This document shows, piece after piece, positions 55,777 to 64,000 of a stretch of DNA of 64,000 bases. This DNA is from Paenibacillus sp. Soil750. GTDB taxonomy: Bacteria > Bacillota > Bacilli > Paenibacillales > NBRC-103111. Within the stretch, counting starts at the first letter, position 1; every line of letters starts with the position of its first letter. The translations under genes were made by a program, and so were the position numbers. The notes beneath the pieces are model-generated. The model saw nothing but the letters and a program-made list of their open reading frames with translations. It had not been told where the DNA came from and searched no databases. Location: NCBI RefSeq assembly GCF_001428045.1, contig NZ_LMSD01000023.1, positions 620,001 through 684,000 of the forward strand, written 5' to 3'.

Positions 55777-55804
55777 TGTTAACTGGGCAAAAAAATGTAG
55801 ATTG
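55777..55804 (+). promoter_or_regulatory. Shared regulon element, copy 5 (before GH106-like)
   Basis: TGTTAAC - TGGGCAAAAAAA - TGTAGATTG. Starts 12 bases after the regulator's stop and ends 81 bases before ATG 55886. Confidence 0.8.
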
Positions 55805-55885
55805 AAGAGCACCTCCAAAGTAGGTAAAGTGAGTGAAAAGTGACGCGATGTTGCCTTTCACCTACAAATACTTTCGGAGGTTTTT

Positions 55886-58800
55886 ATGTCACATATATGG
55901 GGACAATTGCTTCATCCGCCTAATGAGTATCGGACGATCCCGTTTTGGTCATGGAATGATAAATTGGAGATCGCCGAATTAGAACGGCAAATTGAAGAGA
56001 TGCATAAAGCGGGGATTGGCGGCTTTTTCATGCATGCGAGAGGTGGGCTTCAAACCCCCTACATGGGGGAGGAGTGGATGGATGCGATTCGCGCTTGTAT
56101 CGTAAAAGGCAAAGAATTAGGCCTATCTCCATGGCTGTATGATGAAAATGGGTGGCCTAGCGGCTTCGCTGATGGGAAGGTGACTGCCAAAGGCGAGGCA
56201 TTTCAGCAAAAGAAGCTGCTCTGTGAACACGCGCCTTTTCAAAGTCCTGCCCAACATACGATCGCGTACTACGAGCAAACAGAGACCGGGTATAAGCTAC
56301 TTGGGGATGAGGATACAGAAAAGGCACAGCTTCGATTGTACTATGAGGTTAATCCCTACTATTTAGATGCCTTAAGTGAGCGGGCAGTGAGGGCGTTCAT
56401 TGAAGCCGCCTATGACGCGTATTGGGAGCGCTTTGGAGTGGAGTTTGGGGATGTCATTCAAGGATTTTTTACCGACGAACCTCAATTTGCTCGCGGTCAA
56501 TTACCGTGGTCCTTTGAATTGGAAGCGGCATTTCGATCTGCAAATGGGTATGAGTTGAAGGACGTATTGCCAGCGTTATTCCTGCAAGTCGACGGCACTA
56601 CGAAAGCCAGATACGACTACTGGGCGTGTGTAACAGCGATGTTCACGAAGGCGTACGCGAAACAAATCGGTGAATGGTGTCAAAGTAAAGGATGGTCATT
56701 TACGGGACATGTTGTTGACGAACAAGCGCTGCAGATTCAAGTAACCTCTGTTGGAGATCCCATGGCGTTCTATGAACATTTGAACATGCCAGGTTGTGAT
56801 TGGCTCGGCCGTTTTATTGGTGATGAACCGATTGTCCCGAAGCAGGTCGGATCTGTCGCTCATCAACTTGGGAAAAAACAAACGATTACCGAAAGCTTCG
56901 GTTGTTCCGGTTGGGACATTAGCTTCGCGGATTTGAAGCGAATTGGTGAATGGCAGTTCGTGCATGGCATTACGATGATTTGCCAGCATTTGCAGAGCTA
57001 TAGCCTGAAAGGGCTGCGGAAGCGGGATTATCCGCCATCCCTGTTCGTCCAACAGCCTTGGTGGGAGGATTATAAAGGCTTCAACGATTATTTCGCCAGA
57101 TTGTCGATGCTGCTATCAGAAGGGACAAGACAAGTCGAAGTTCTGCTCTTGCACCCGATTCGCAGTGCGTGGACCTTGCAGCGCGGAGAGGATCGCTCCG
57201 ACATTCCGCGGTTCCACACGGCGTTCGCCCAGCTGTCCCGCTGGATGTGCCAAGCCTTTATCGAGCATGATTACGGCAGTGAAAGTATCATGGAGGGGCA
57301 TGGTCATGTGAAGGACGACCAATTCATCATTGGCGAGGCAGCCTATCGTGTGGTGGTTCTGCCGCCAAGCGTGACGATTAGTCGAACGACACTTACGTTG
57401 CTGAAACAATTCGTGCAGCAAGGAGGACAGTTGATTGCTTGTGCACCCTATCCCCAGCTAGTTGAGGGTATGCCGGACAGTGAACTTGCAGAGTTGCTGC
57501 TGCAAGCGAACAAACCGGAGTGGTCATCGGCTGCCATGGTTGACGCCATAACGAAGGTCAGTGCACCTTCCATTCGGATGACCGATGAGCGCGGAGTTAC
57601 CATTGCAGTAGACACAATTAACGTGCAAACTTTGGAACTTGATGGATCTCGTTTGTATTATGTCGTCAATTCCGGGGACGAGCATTATGCTCAGGTTGAC
57701 ATCGAGTTGCTTCATAAAGGGCAAGTAAGCTTGATTGATCTTACAAGCGGCGACACGGAATGCCTAGCTCAGATCACAACGGCGGATGGCATTCGGGTTC
57801 AGCTGCCGCTGCATCCTGGTCAATCCTATATGCTGCGGCTGGAGTCACGAAATGGACATCCTGCGAATGTTATTGAACAAGTGTCGGAAAAGAGTAAGAG
57901 TGAGAGTCAATCCGCAGAAACAACCATATTGAGTTCCCATTGGGACGTAGTCTCCCTCACCCCGAACAGCCTCACCTTGGATACGTGTCGATTACGTGTG
58001 GAGGATGGCGAGTGGTCTGAACTACAGCCTGTGATTCTTATCCAGGAACAATTATTAGATCTGGGTCGATCTGTTGATATCGAGTTAGACTTTCCTTTCT
58101 ATGTTGGATGGGAAACTGGATGTAACAGGGAGCTATTTGTTGTCATGGAAAGCCCTGAGCTTTTCATCATAGAAGTTAACGGTGGTAAGGTCTCCTCCGA
58201 GAGCTGCGGAACATGGCGAGACGGTTCATTCCACAAAGTCGCTATCAGCGGCAATGTGCAAAGCGGGGAAAATCACATTCGGTTAAACAGACATTTCTAT
58301 AATTCACCTGAAACGTATCAAGCGATTGAGAATGCGAAGAAATTTGAATCAGAAGGCAATAAGTTAACTTTCGATACCGAAATGGAGAGCATTTATCTAC
58401 TGGGTGAGTTTGGTGTTGAATCCTGCTCTGGGTATGTGTACGGTGAACGAAGGGCGGTTCAGACGGAGGGGCCTTTTGTCCTTACGGAGATTCCTCAGGT
58501 TGTTCATGCGAGCGAACTTGTTCAGCAAGGACTTCCTTTCTTCGCGGGTACGATTCGATTGCGCCAGCACATCGTTGTGAATTGGAATGATGGCGCTGCT
58601 GCCAAATGGTTCTTTCCTGAGCCACCTCATGCTGCTGTATGCAAACTGTGGTTGAATGGACACGAAGTTCGAACCTTCTTATGGGAACCGTATGAGGCTG
58701 ACATTGGGAGATACCTGGTTGCTGGGGAGAATGTCATCGAGATGGAGCTAACGAATAACTGCCGGAACTTACTTGGCCCACATCATCATATCCATGGTGA

Positions 58801-58951
58801 AATTTACAAAGTAGGCCCATCCAGTTTCACGAATACACCAGGTTGGACGGACAAAGGGATACCTCAGGGAGTCTCGATGTATGTAGACCGATACACTTTT
58901 GTCAGGTTCGGATTGCCACTCCCGCCGCGTATTGTGATTTCATCTATCTAA
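55886..58951 (+). CDS. GH106-like glycosidase (putative alpha-L-rhamnosidase)
   Basis: 1021 residues without signal peptide. The N-terminal barrel begins with 'PFWSWNDKLEIAELERQIEE', followed by AGIGGFFMHARGG, LYDENGWPSG, FFTDEPQF (acidic pair) and FTGHVVDEQ, the order seen in GH106-type proteins. A middle Rossmann-like part ('VLLLHPIRSAW', 'VVLPPSVTI') and C-terminal galactose-binding-like beta domains ('LWLNGHEVRTFLWEPYEADI') follow. GH106 removes alpha-L-rhamnose from pectic glycans; assignment is by general pattern, so related unclassified families are possible. CGGAGG precedes ATG 55886. With GH78 it gives the locus two rhamnose-type enzymes. Confidence 0.78.
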   Translation: MSHIWGQLLHPPNEYRTIPFWSWNDKLEIAELERQIEEMHKAGIGGFFMHARGGLQTPYMGEEWMDAIRACIVKGKELGLSPWLYDENGWPSGFADGKVTAKGEAFQQKKLLCEHAPFQSPAQHTIAYYEQTETGYKLLGDEDTEKAQLRLYYEVNPYYLDALSERAVRAFIEAAYDAYWERFGVEFGDVIQGFFTDEPQFARGQLPWSFELEAAFRSANGYELKDVLPALFLQVDGTTKARYDYWACVTAMFTKAYAKQIGEWCQSKGWSFTGHVVDEQALQIQVTSVGDPMAFYEHLNMPGCDWLGRFIGDEPIVPKQVGSVAHQLGKKQTITESFGCSGWDISFADLKRIGEWQFVHGITMICQHLQSYSLKGLRKRDYPPSLFVQQPWWEDYKGFNDYFARLSMLLSEGTRQVEVLLLHPIRSAWTLQRGEDRSDIPRFHTAFAQLSRWMCQAFIEHDYGSESIMEGHGHVKDDQFIIGEAAYRVVVLPPSVTISRTTLTLLKQFVQQGGQLIACAPYPQLVEGMPDSELAELLLQANKPEWSSAAMVDAITKVSAPSIRMTDERGVTIAVDTINVQTLELDGSRLYYVVNSGDEHYAQVDIELLHKGQVSLIDLTSGDTECLAQITTADGIRVQLPLHPGQSYMLRLESRNGHPANVIEQVSEKSKSESQSAETTILSSHWDVVSLTPNSLTLDTCRLRVEDGEWSELQPVILIQEQLLDLGRSVDIELDFPFYVGWETGCNRELFVVMESPELFIIEVNGGKVSSESCGTWRDGSFHKVAISGNVQSGENHIRLNRHFYNSPETYQAIENAKKFESEGNKLTFDTEMESIYLLGEFGVESCSGYVYGERRAVQTEGPFVLTEIPQVVHASELVQQGLPFFAGTIRLRQHIVVNWNDGAAAKWFFPEPPHAAVCKLWLNGHEVRTFLWEPYEADIGRYLVAGENVIEMELTNNCRNLLGPHHHIHGEIYKVGPSSFTNTPGWTDKGIPQGVSMYVDRYTFVRFGLPLPPRIVISSI

Positions 58952-58999
58952 AAAAACAGATCATAGACAGAGGATCATCTGCCTGTGATCTGTTTTTTT
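58951..58999. terminator. Two-way terminator between convergent genes
   Basis: A6-CAGATCA with TGATCTG-T7; inner bases form a weaker stem. A run on one side and T run on the other let it work for both the GH106-like gene and the convergent AraC gene at 59014. Confidence 0.92.
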
Positions 59000-59013
59000 C
59001 GCTGGCCAGCCGC

Positions 59014-59835
59014 TTAATTCAACTCTCTAAATCGCTCCGGCGTAAGGCCAATTTGTTTGCGAAAGCTGGCAATAAAGTGGCTCGTATCCCGAAAGCCTAC
59101 ACGCACAGCAATCTCTTTAATGGCTCGATGTCTGTCGGTTAGCAGCATTTCCTTGGATTTGCGAAGTCGCATCATGATGAGGTAGGCATAAGGCGATAGC
59201 CCGAAAGCATGCTGAAACAACGTATTCAAATGTCGTGGTGTAATCGCTAAGACCGCGGCCATCTGTTCGATCCCGGTATCCGGATTCGGATAGTGATCTT
59301 CTAGCCAATCCGTAAGTGGTTGTAAGTGAAGCATCTGATTCGTAATCGAGGTGCGATTATTGATTTGTGCGTGCTTTTTAATCTGAATCAAGAAATGGTA
59401 CAAATCCGCGGATGCATCATAGCCGGAATAATCAGCTTGTGTCTGAAGTTTATTCAAAATATGGGTGAGAGCTAGGTTTAAAGGACCTTCCTCATCCCAA
59501 CGGAAGACGGCGGATTCCAGCATATCTAATGTGCTTAAGATCGTATGCACACTAGTGCCTCCGAACGTGACGTACTGTGTGCACCAGGTATCCGTAACGG
59601 CATAATAAGTGTGCGGTTCACCGGGCAGCATGAGGACACCGGAACCTTTTGATAAAAGGACTTTCCGATTGCCCATTTCATATTCGCCTTCACCAGAAAA
59701 AGTCTGCAGCCAATGATAGTGAGGGAGGCCATCTTTACGATTAAGTTTCTCCTGATCTTCGTGATGACCAATGCTGTCTATAAATAAAGGGTAAGGCTGG
59801 GCTGTACTAGGGGTTAGTAGAAATCGGGTATGCAC
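59014..59835 (-). CDS. AraC family regulator with cupin-type N-terminus
   Basis: 273 residues, soluble. The N-terminal half is a beta-barrel sensing domain ('HYHWLQTFSGEGEYE', 'GVLMLPGEPHTYY'); the C-terminal 100 residues hold two helix-turn-helix motifs ('QMAAVLAITPRHLNTLFQHAF' in parts; 'EIAVRVGFRDTSHFIASFRK'). GTG 59835 is the start, AGGATG at eight bases. Divergent from the GH42 gene, so it most likely controls that gene by sensing a sugar inside the cell. Confidence 0.93.
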   Translation of the reverse strand: MHTRFLLTPSTAQPYPLFIDSIGHHEDQEKLNRKDGLPHYHWLQTFSGEGEYEMGNRKVLLSKGSGVLMLPGEPHTYYAVTDTWCTQYVTFGGTSVHTILSTLDMLESAVFRWDEEGPLNLALTHILNKLQTQADYSGYDASADLYHFLIQIKKHAQINNRTSITNQMLHLQPLTDWLEDHYPNPDTGIEQMAAVLAITPRHLNTLFQHAFGLSPYAYLIMMRLRKSKEMLLTDRHRAIKEIAVRVGFRDTSHFIASFRKQIGLTPERFRELN

Positions 59836-59955
59836 AATGAATCATCCTGTTCCATTTTCTTATATAAGAATGCATTTATATTATATTTTAACATGAATAT
59901 GAATCAAATATAATGTACTTATTCTTATATGAATTTAGATGAAGAGGTGCGAATC
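59836..59955. promoter_or_regulatory. Divergent promoter region of araC-type gene and GH42 gene
   Basis: Very AT-rich. It holds a perfect palindrome TTCTTATATAAGAA (59857-59870) and a second copy of its half, TTCTTATATGAA (59922-59933), 65 bases apart, which could be paired AraC sites. TATAAT at 59909-59914 is the likely -10 of the GH42 gene. No regulon element as in 40-56 kb, so GH42 appears to be under separate control. Confidence 0.55.
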
Positions 59956-61983
59956 GTGATACATGCTAAGCTGCCAAAAATTTGGTACGGTGGAGATTAC
60001 AATCCAGAACAATGGGATAAAGAAGTTATGGATGAGGATTTACGCATGTTTAAGCTTGCGGGAATTGATGTGGCGACGATCAATGTTTTCTCGTGGGCAC
60101 TATCACAACCGAATGAAGATACCTACGATTTCACTTGGCTGGATGACATCATTGATCGTCTACATGTGAATGGAACTTATGTATGTTTAGCTACGAGTAC
60201 AGGGGCTCACCCTGCTTGGATGGCCAAGAAATATCCGGATGTTTGTCGTGTAGATTTTGAAGGACGCAAACATAAATTTGGGAAGAGGCACAATTCTTGT
60301 CCCAATAGTCCAACTTACCGTACCTATTCGGAACGAATTGCTGAGAAGTTAGCTGAACGCTATAACAATCATGAAGCTGTTCTGATCTGGCACGTATCGA
60401 ATGAATATGGCGGGTATTGCTATTGTGATAATTGCGCCGACGCATTCCGCACCTGGCTGCAAGAACGATATACGACGCTAGATCAGTTAAACAAAGCATG
60501 GTATACAGGGTTCTGGGGTCATACTTTTTACGATTGGGAAGAAATCGTTCCGCCCAATGCCCTTTCCGAGGAAGAGCCTGGAGATCGTTCGTTCTTTCAA
60601 CCTATTTCCTTAGATTATCGCCGATTCATGTCAGATAGTTTACTAGATTGCTATAAGTTGGAGTACAATGCGATCAGACGCCACTCCCCACAATTGCCAA
60701 TAACAACGAATTTAATGGGACTTTACAAGCCATTGGATTATTTCAAATGGGCGCCTTATTTGGATGTGATCTCATGGGACAATTATCCTTCCTTGGATAC
60801 GCCGGTCAGTCTGACATCCATGACGCATGACTTGATGCGTGGATTAAAGGATGGTCAACCGTTCATGCTGATGGAACAAACACCAAGCCAACAGAATTGG
60901 CAGAAGTATAACTCGTTGAAACGCCCTGGTGTTATGAAGCTCTGGAGCTATCAAGCGGTTGCTCGTGGCGCGGATACCATTCTTTTCTTCCAGCTTCGCC
61001 GATCAGCAGGTTCGTGCGAGAAGTTCCATGGCGCAGTTATTGAGCATGTTGGGCATGAGCATACACGGGTATTCCGCGAGTGCGCGGAGCTCGGGCATGA
61101 GCTGGAGCGTTTATCGGATAAAGTGTTGGACGCAAGAGTGAAAGCACGCGTTGCCATTGTGTTCGATTGGGAAAACCGCTGGGCGATTGAACTTTCAAGT
61201 GGACCGACAATCGACCTTAAGTATGTAGATGAAGTTCATAAATATTACGACGCTCTGTTTCAGCAAAATATTCAAGTTGATCTCATCGGCACAGATCCGG
61301 ATCTCGTGGGCTATGATATTGTCATTGCACCTGTACTTTATATGGTGAAAGAGGGATATGCGAAGCGTGTGGAACAATTCGTTCATGCTGGAGGAACCTT
61401 CCTGACTACATTCTTCAGCGGTATCGTCAATGAGCATGATCGCGTAACCCTTGGTGGATATCCAGGTGAGCTGCGCAGTGTTCTTGGTATTTGGGCAGAA
61501 GAAATCGATGCGTTATTCCCCGATCAGAGCAACCAAATTCAGCTGAATGAGCAATGGGGCGGCCTTAATGGGAACTACCAATGCGGTATCCTGTGTGATT
61601 TAATCCATGCTGAGGGAGCCGAAGTAAAAGCTGTGTATGGCAAGGATTTTTATCAAGGGATGCCTGCGCTGACTGTAAATAAATATGGAGCAGGTCAAGC
61701 GTGGTACGTAGCTTCCAGTCCTGAGCCAGCATTTTTACAAGGGCTGTTAGGCAACTTGTGCCAAGATAAAGGGATTACTGCACCAATCCCACCTGTGCCT
61801 GGTGTTGAGGTTTCTACGAGAACCAATGAGCAGAATGAGTCATTCGTCTTTATTTTGAATCATAATGATCAAGCTGCTAGGATTTCTCTTGGGGACTTGA
61901 AAGGGACGGATTTAATTTCCGGCGATTTCATTGAAAATGAAGCGACACTCCCACCTAAAGCAGTTCTCATTATTGAAAAGTAA
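59956..61983 (+). CDS. GH42 beta-galactosidase
   Basis: About 675 residues, cytoplasmic. Barrel start 'IWYGGDYNPEQWD'; acid/base E150 in HVSNEYGG; nucleophile E307 in LMEQTPSQQNW; a zinc-type cysteine set (HNSCPNS and CYCDNC). Trimerisation and small beta domains follow, the normal GH42 order. GTG 59956 has GAAGAGG at about eight bases; the ATG at 59929 has no ribosome site and lies close to the probable -10. It removes terminal beta-galactose from imported oligosaccharides. Divergent from an AraC gene and closed by two terminators. Confidence 0.95.
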   Translation: MIHAKLPKIWYGGDYNPEQWDKEVMDEDLRMFKLAGIDVATINVFSWALSQPNEDTYDFTWLDDIIDRLHVNGTYVCLATSTGAHPAWMAKKYPDVCRVDFEGRKHKFGKRHNSCPNSPTYRTYSERIAEKLAERYNNHEAVLIWHVSNEYGGYCYCDNCADAFRTWLQERYTTLDQLNKAWYTGFWGHTFYDWEEIVPPNALSEEEPGDRSFFQPISLDYRRFMSDSLLDCYKLEYNAIRRHSPQLPITTNLMGLYKPLDYFKWAPYLDVISWDNYPSLDTPVSLTSMTHDLMRGLKDGQPFMLMEQTPSQQNWQKYNSLKRPGVMKLWSYQAVARGADTILFFQLRRSAGSCEKFHGAVIEHVGHEHTRVFRECAELGHELERLSDKVLDARVKARVAIVFDWENRWAIELSSGPTIDLKYVDEVHKYYDALFQQNIQVDLIGTDPDLVGYDIVIAPVLYMVKEGYAKRVEQFVHAGGTFLTTFFSGIVNEHDRVTLGGYPGELRSVLGIWAEEIDALFPDQSNQIQLNEQWGGLNGNYQCGILCDLIHAEGAEVKAVYGKDFYQGMPALTVNKYGAGQAWYVASSPEPAFLQGLLGNLCQDKGITAPIPPVPGVEVSTRTNEQNESFVFILNHNDQAARISLGDLKGTDLISGDFIENEATLPPKAVLIIEK

Positions 61984-62028
61984 GCGACATTTCTCCATGG
62001 TGAAATAGACATGGTAAGGGAACCTAAT

Positions 62029-62080
62029 CAACGTAAGCCCTGCATTCATGTGTAGGGCTTATGTTGCTTATGTTTTTTTT
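62029..62080 (+). terminator. Rho-independent terminator after GH42 gene
   Basis: CAACGTAAGCCCT pairs with AGGGCTTATGTTG (12 of 13), then CTTATG and eight or nine T. Confidence 0.88.
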
Positions 62081-62100
62081 ATGGTGCAAGCAATAATTCA

Positions 62101-62142
62101 AAAAAAAGGAGAAGGTTGCTGTGAAACTTTCTCCTTTTTTTT
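62101..62142. terminator. Second, symmetric hairpin with A/T flanks
   Basis: A7-GGAGAAGGTT pairs with AACTTTCTCC-T8; 17 base pairs with one G-T. Works on either strand. It lies 21 bases after the first terminator, so read-through towards the aldolase gene must be very low. Confidence 0.88.
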
Positions 62143-62164
62143 GTTGTAAAGCAATAAAATTATG

Positions 62165-62193
62165 TTGAAAACGAACATATATTGTTATAAAAT
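62165..62193 (+). promoter_or_regulatory. Probable promoter of the aldolase/Gfo operon
   Basis: TTGAAA (62165-62170), spacer 17, TAAAAT (62188-62193); TATAAA two bases earlier is an alternative. The overlapping TGAAAACGAACATA (62166-62179) resembles a CcpA site in its left part only. Confidence 0.6.
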
Positions 62194-62226
62194 AACATTA
62201 AAATAAGAATGAGGTGAAACGTTAAG

Positions 62227-63060
62227 ATGTCATTAAAACCTAGACTTAACCGAATGTTCAGCAAGCAGGGCAAATGCTTTGACGTTGCGATTGATCATGG
62301 CTTTTTTAACGAAATCAGTTTCTTGTCTGGCATTGAAAACGTGAAGCAAGCGATTGAAACGATTGTAGAAGCAGGACCGAATTGTATCCAGCTCAGCATT
62401 GGTCAAGCTAGACATCTCCAATCGATTCCAGGCGGTCATAAGCCAGGGCTTGTACTTCGTACTGACGCGGCTAACATCTACGGAAATACACTTCCTCGTT
62501 TTGTGTTTAGTGAACTCATTCATCAGGCTATCGAGCAAGCCGTTCGTATGGACGCGGTATCGGTATGTGTCAATTTGCTCTTATTGCCAAATCAGCCTGA
62601 GCTTCATTATCAATGTGTTCAGAACGTTTCCCTCCTCAAAACGGAATGTGAAAAGTATGCCATGCCTTTGATGGTAGAACCCCTTGTCATGTTGGCGAAC
62701 GAAGCTAAGGGTGGTTATATGGTAGATGGAGATATTAATAAAATCCTCCCACTGGTAAGGCAGGCGGTTGAGCTGGGGGCAGATGTCATTAAAGCAGATC
62801 CATGCGATCACGTTGAGGAGTATGCTCGTGTCATTGAGATTGCTTCCGGTATTCCTGTATTAGTGCGCGGGGGTGGTCGAGCAAGTGATGAAGAAATCAT
62901 GACGCGAACGGTTGAATTGATGAGGCAAGGTGCTTCGGGAATTGTCTATGGGCGTAATGTCATTCAACATCCGAATCCTGCAGGAATGACCAAGGCGTTA
63001 ATGTCCATTGTTCATCATGGCGCAACTGCCGAGCAAGCACTTGCCCAGTTGTCCATCTAA
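62227..63060 (+). CDS. DeoC/LacD-type class I aldolase
   Basis: 277-residue TIM barrel of the DhnA/LsrF/LacD group. Schiff-base Lys is K189 in DVIKADPCDH; other family marks are CFDVAIDHGFF at the start and VLVRGGGRAS near the phosphate site, and the ending GIVYGRNVIQHPNP. Such enzymes split phosphorylated ketoses or related keto compounds. GAGGTG lies nine bases before ATG 62227. Own promoter after two terminators; the Gfo gene follows 28 bases later, so both probably act on one sugar breakdown product. Exact substrate unknown. Confidence 0.9.
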   Translation: MSLKPRLNRMFSKQGKCFDVAIDHGFFNEISFLSGIENVKQAIETIVEAGPNCIQLSIGQARHLQSIPGGHKPGLVLRTDAANIYGNTLPRFVFSELIHQAIEQAVRMDAVSVCVNLLLLPNQPELHYQCVQNVSLLKTECEKYAMPLMVEPLVMLANEAKGGYMVDGDINKILPLVRQAVELGADVIKADPCDHVEEYARVIEIASGIPVLVRGGGRASDEEIMTRTVELMRQGASGIVYGRNVIQHPNPAGMTKALMSIVHHGATAEQALAQLSI

Positions 63061-63088
63061 TCAACTTATCCATAAGGAGGATGCACGC

Positions 63089-64000
63089 ATGTCAAAAACG
63101 ATCATTCGCTTTGGTGTTATTGGCTGTGGACTAATGGGCAAGGAATTCGCAAGCGCGGCTGCTCGTTGGTGTCATTTGACACAGGTAGATTTTGTGCCAA
63201 GCATCGTAGCCGTTTGTGATGCAAACGCTTCCGCTACACAGTGGTTTCAAGAGAATGTCACCAGCGTAGAAGCTGCTTATACGGATTATAAAGAGTTGTT
63301 GGCCAATCCGAATATAGATGCAATTTACTGTGCCGTTCCGCATAATCTACATGCACAAATTTATATCGATATTATCAAGGCCGGCAAACATTTGTTAGGG
63401 GAGAAGCCATTCGGTATAGATCAAGAGGCGAATTCCCTTATCCAGCAAGCCATTCTAGAGAATCCTCATGTTATCGTTAGATGCTCTTCAGAGTTTCCAT
63501 TTTTTCCAGGTGCGCAACAAATCGCAACGTGGGTGAATGAAAATAAATTCGGAAAAATCATTGAAGTGGAGGCAGGCTTTTGGCATTCCAGCGATTTGGA
63601 CCCTACCAAACAGATTAATTGGAAAAGGCGAATCGCCACGAATGGCGAATATGGATGTATGGGAGATTTAGGCATGCATGTCCTGCATCTGCCATTGCGG
63701 TTCGGTTGGAAGCCCCAATCGGTCAGAGCGCTCTTGTCCAAAATTGTGCCTAACCGACCTGATGGCAATGGGGTTATGGTGCCATGTGAGACTTGGGATA
63801 ATGCCATTCTCGCCTGTGAAGTTCAGACGGAAAGCCAGCAGTTTCCGATGTTGCTGTCTACGAAAAGAATTGCTCCAGGCCATGCCAATACTTGGTTTAT
63901 ACGTATTACGGGAACGGCATTTTCTGCCGAATTCACAACGAAAAATCCGAAGCAGGTATCATCCTTACCCTATACACCAGGAGGGGTTCAGGCTTGGCAC
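63089..64000 (+). CDS. Gfo/Idh/MocA family oxidoreductase (3' end missing)
   Basis: Open to the end of the window, 304 codons without stop. AAGGAGG at 63074-63080 precedes ATG 63089. Translation gives MSKTIIRFGVIGCGLMG with the dinucleotide loop GCGLMG, then GEKPFG as the catalytic motif and a MGDLGMHVLHLP block typical of the C-terminal domain. Family members average 330-390 residues, so roughly 30-80 residues lie beyond the window. Second gene of the aldolase operon. Confidence 0.92.
   Translation, partial: MSKTIIRFGVIGCGLMGKEFASAAARWCHLTQVDFVPSIVAVCDANASATQWFQENVTSVEAAYTDYKELLANPNIDAIYCAVPHNLHAQIYIDIIKAGKHLLGEKPFGIDQEANSLIQQAILENPHVIVRCSSEFPFFPGAQQIATWVNENKFGKIIEVEAGFWHSSDLDPTKQINWKRRIATNGEYGCMGDLGMHVLHLPLRFGWKPQSVRALLSKIVPNRPDGNGVMVPCETWDNAILACEVQTESQQFPMLLSTKRIAPGHANTWFIRITGTAFSAEFTTKNPKQVSSLPYTPGGVQAWH

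Noticed and set aside
40452..55804. SigI or ECF sigma promoters as explanation of the shared element
   Set aside because: The CGAA in the gap recalls SigI -10 boxes, and TTAAC recalls ECF -35 boxes, but distances between boxes are wrong for both (three bases and about 12 bases).

Overview
The window looks like a chromosomal segment of a Paenibacillus-type soil Bacillota. The signs are low-to-mid GC, strong AGGAGG-type ribosome sites, frequent TTG/GTG starts, many Rho-independent terminators, lipoprotein sugar-binding proteins, and repeated sets of ATPase-less carbohydrate importers next to YesM/YesN-type and AraC-type regulators. This is inference from content and style; no rRNA or tRNA gene was seen.

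Layout. 1-8.3 kb: end of a sugar permease, then a catabolic run (Gfo/Idh/MocA, PhyH dioxygenase, aldo/keto reductase, HisD-family dehydrogenase, GHL10 glycosidase) and an orphan YesN-type response regulator. 8.4-13 kb: a full importer (two permeases and a binding lipoprotein) with a degenerate Gfo-like protein. 13-14.7 kb: a divergent TetR / ketopantoate-reductase-like pair with a palindromic operator on the promoter. 14.8-20.7 kb (minus strand): FAD oxidoreductase, Gfo oxidoreductase and a large secreted GHL10 protein. 20.9-26.8 kb: SGNH esterase, a binding lipoprotein without permeases, an overlapping YesM-type kinase without a regulator, and a MATE exporter. 27-36.8 kb: kinase/regulator pair, importer, GH63-like hydrolase and GH43 enzyme. 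36.8-37.5 kb: an array of 13 hairpins with a 51-52 bp period. 37.7-39.9 kb: gdhA and a divergent TetR gene. 40.4-62 kb: a polysaccharide-utilisation locus with GH88, importer, secreted PL8 lyase, GH28-like, GH78, transmembrane AraC regulator, GH106-like, AraC regulator and GH42. 62.2-64 kb: a DeoC/LacD-type aldolase and the start of another Gfo oxidoreductase.

How it fits together. None of the importers brings its own ATPase, so all probably share an MsmX-type ATPase encoded elsewhere (known for this importer class). In the 40-62 kb locus a secreted PL8 lyase would cut a uronic-acid polymer outside the cell. The lipoprotein, which carries a Ca-binding-like loop as in alginate- and glycosaminoglycan-disaccharide-binding proteins, would bring in the products. 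GH88 would remove the unsaturated uronate, and GH78, GH106-like, GH42 and GH28-like enzymes would trim rhamnose, galactose and uronate inside. A glucuronate- and rhamnose-bearing polymer (gellan-like sphingan, arabinogalactan side chains or pectin) is the best guess, not proven.

The strongest new signal is a five-copy element, TGTTAA(C/T)-N12-TGTA(T/G)ATTG, with identical spacing, 57-81 bases before five translation starts and confined to that locus. It looks like the shared promoter/operator of a dedicated regulon, and it also decides two start codons. The hairpin array is the second unusual structure.
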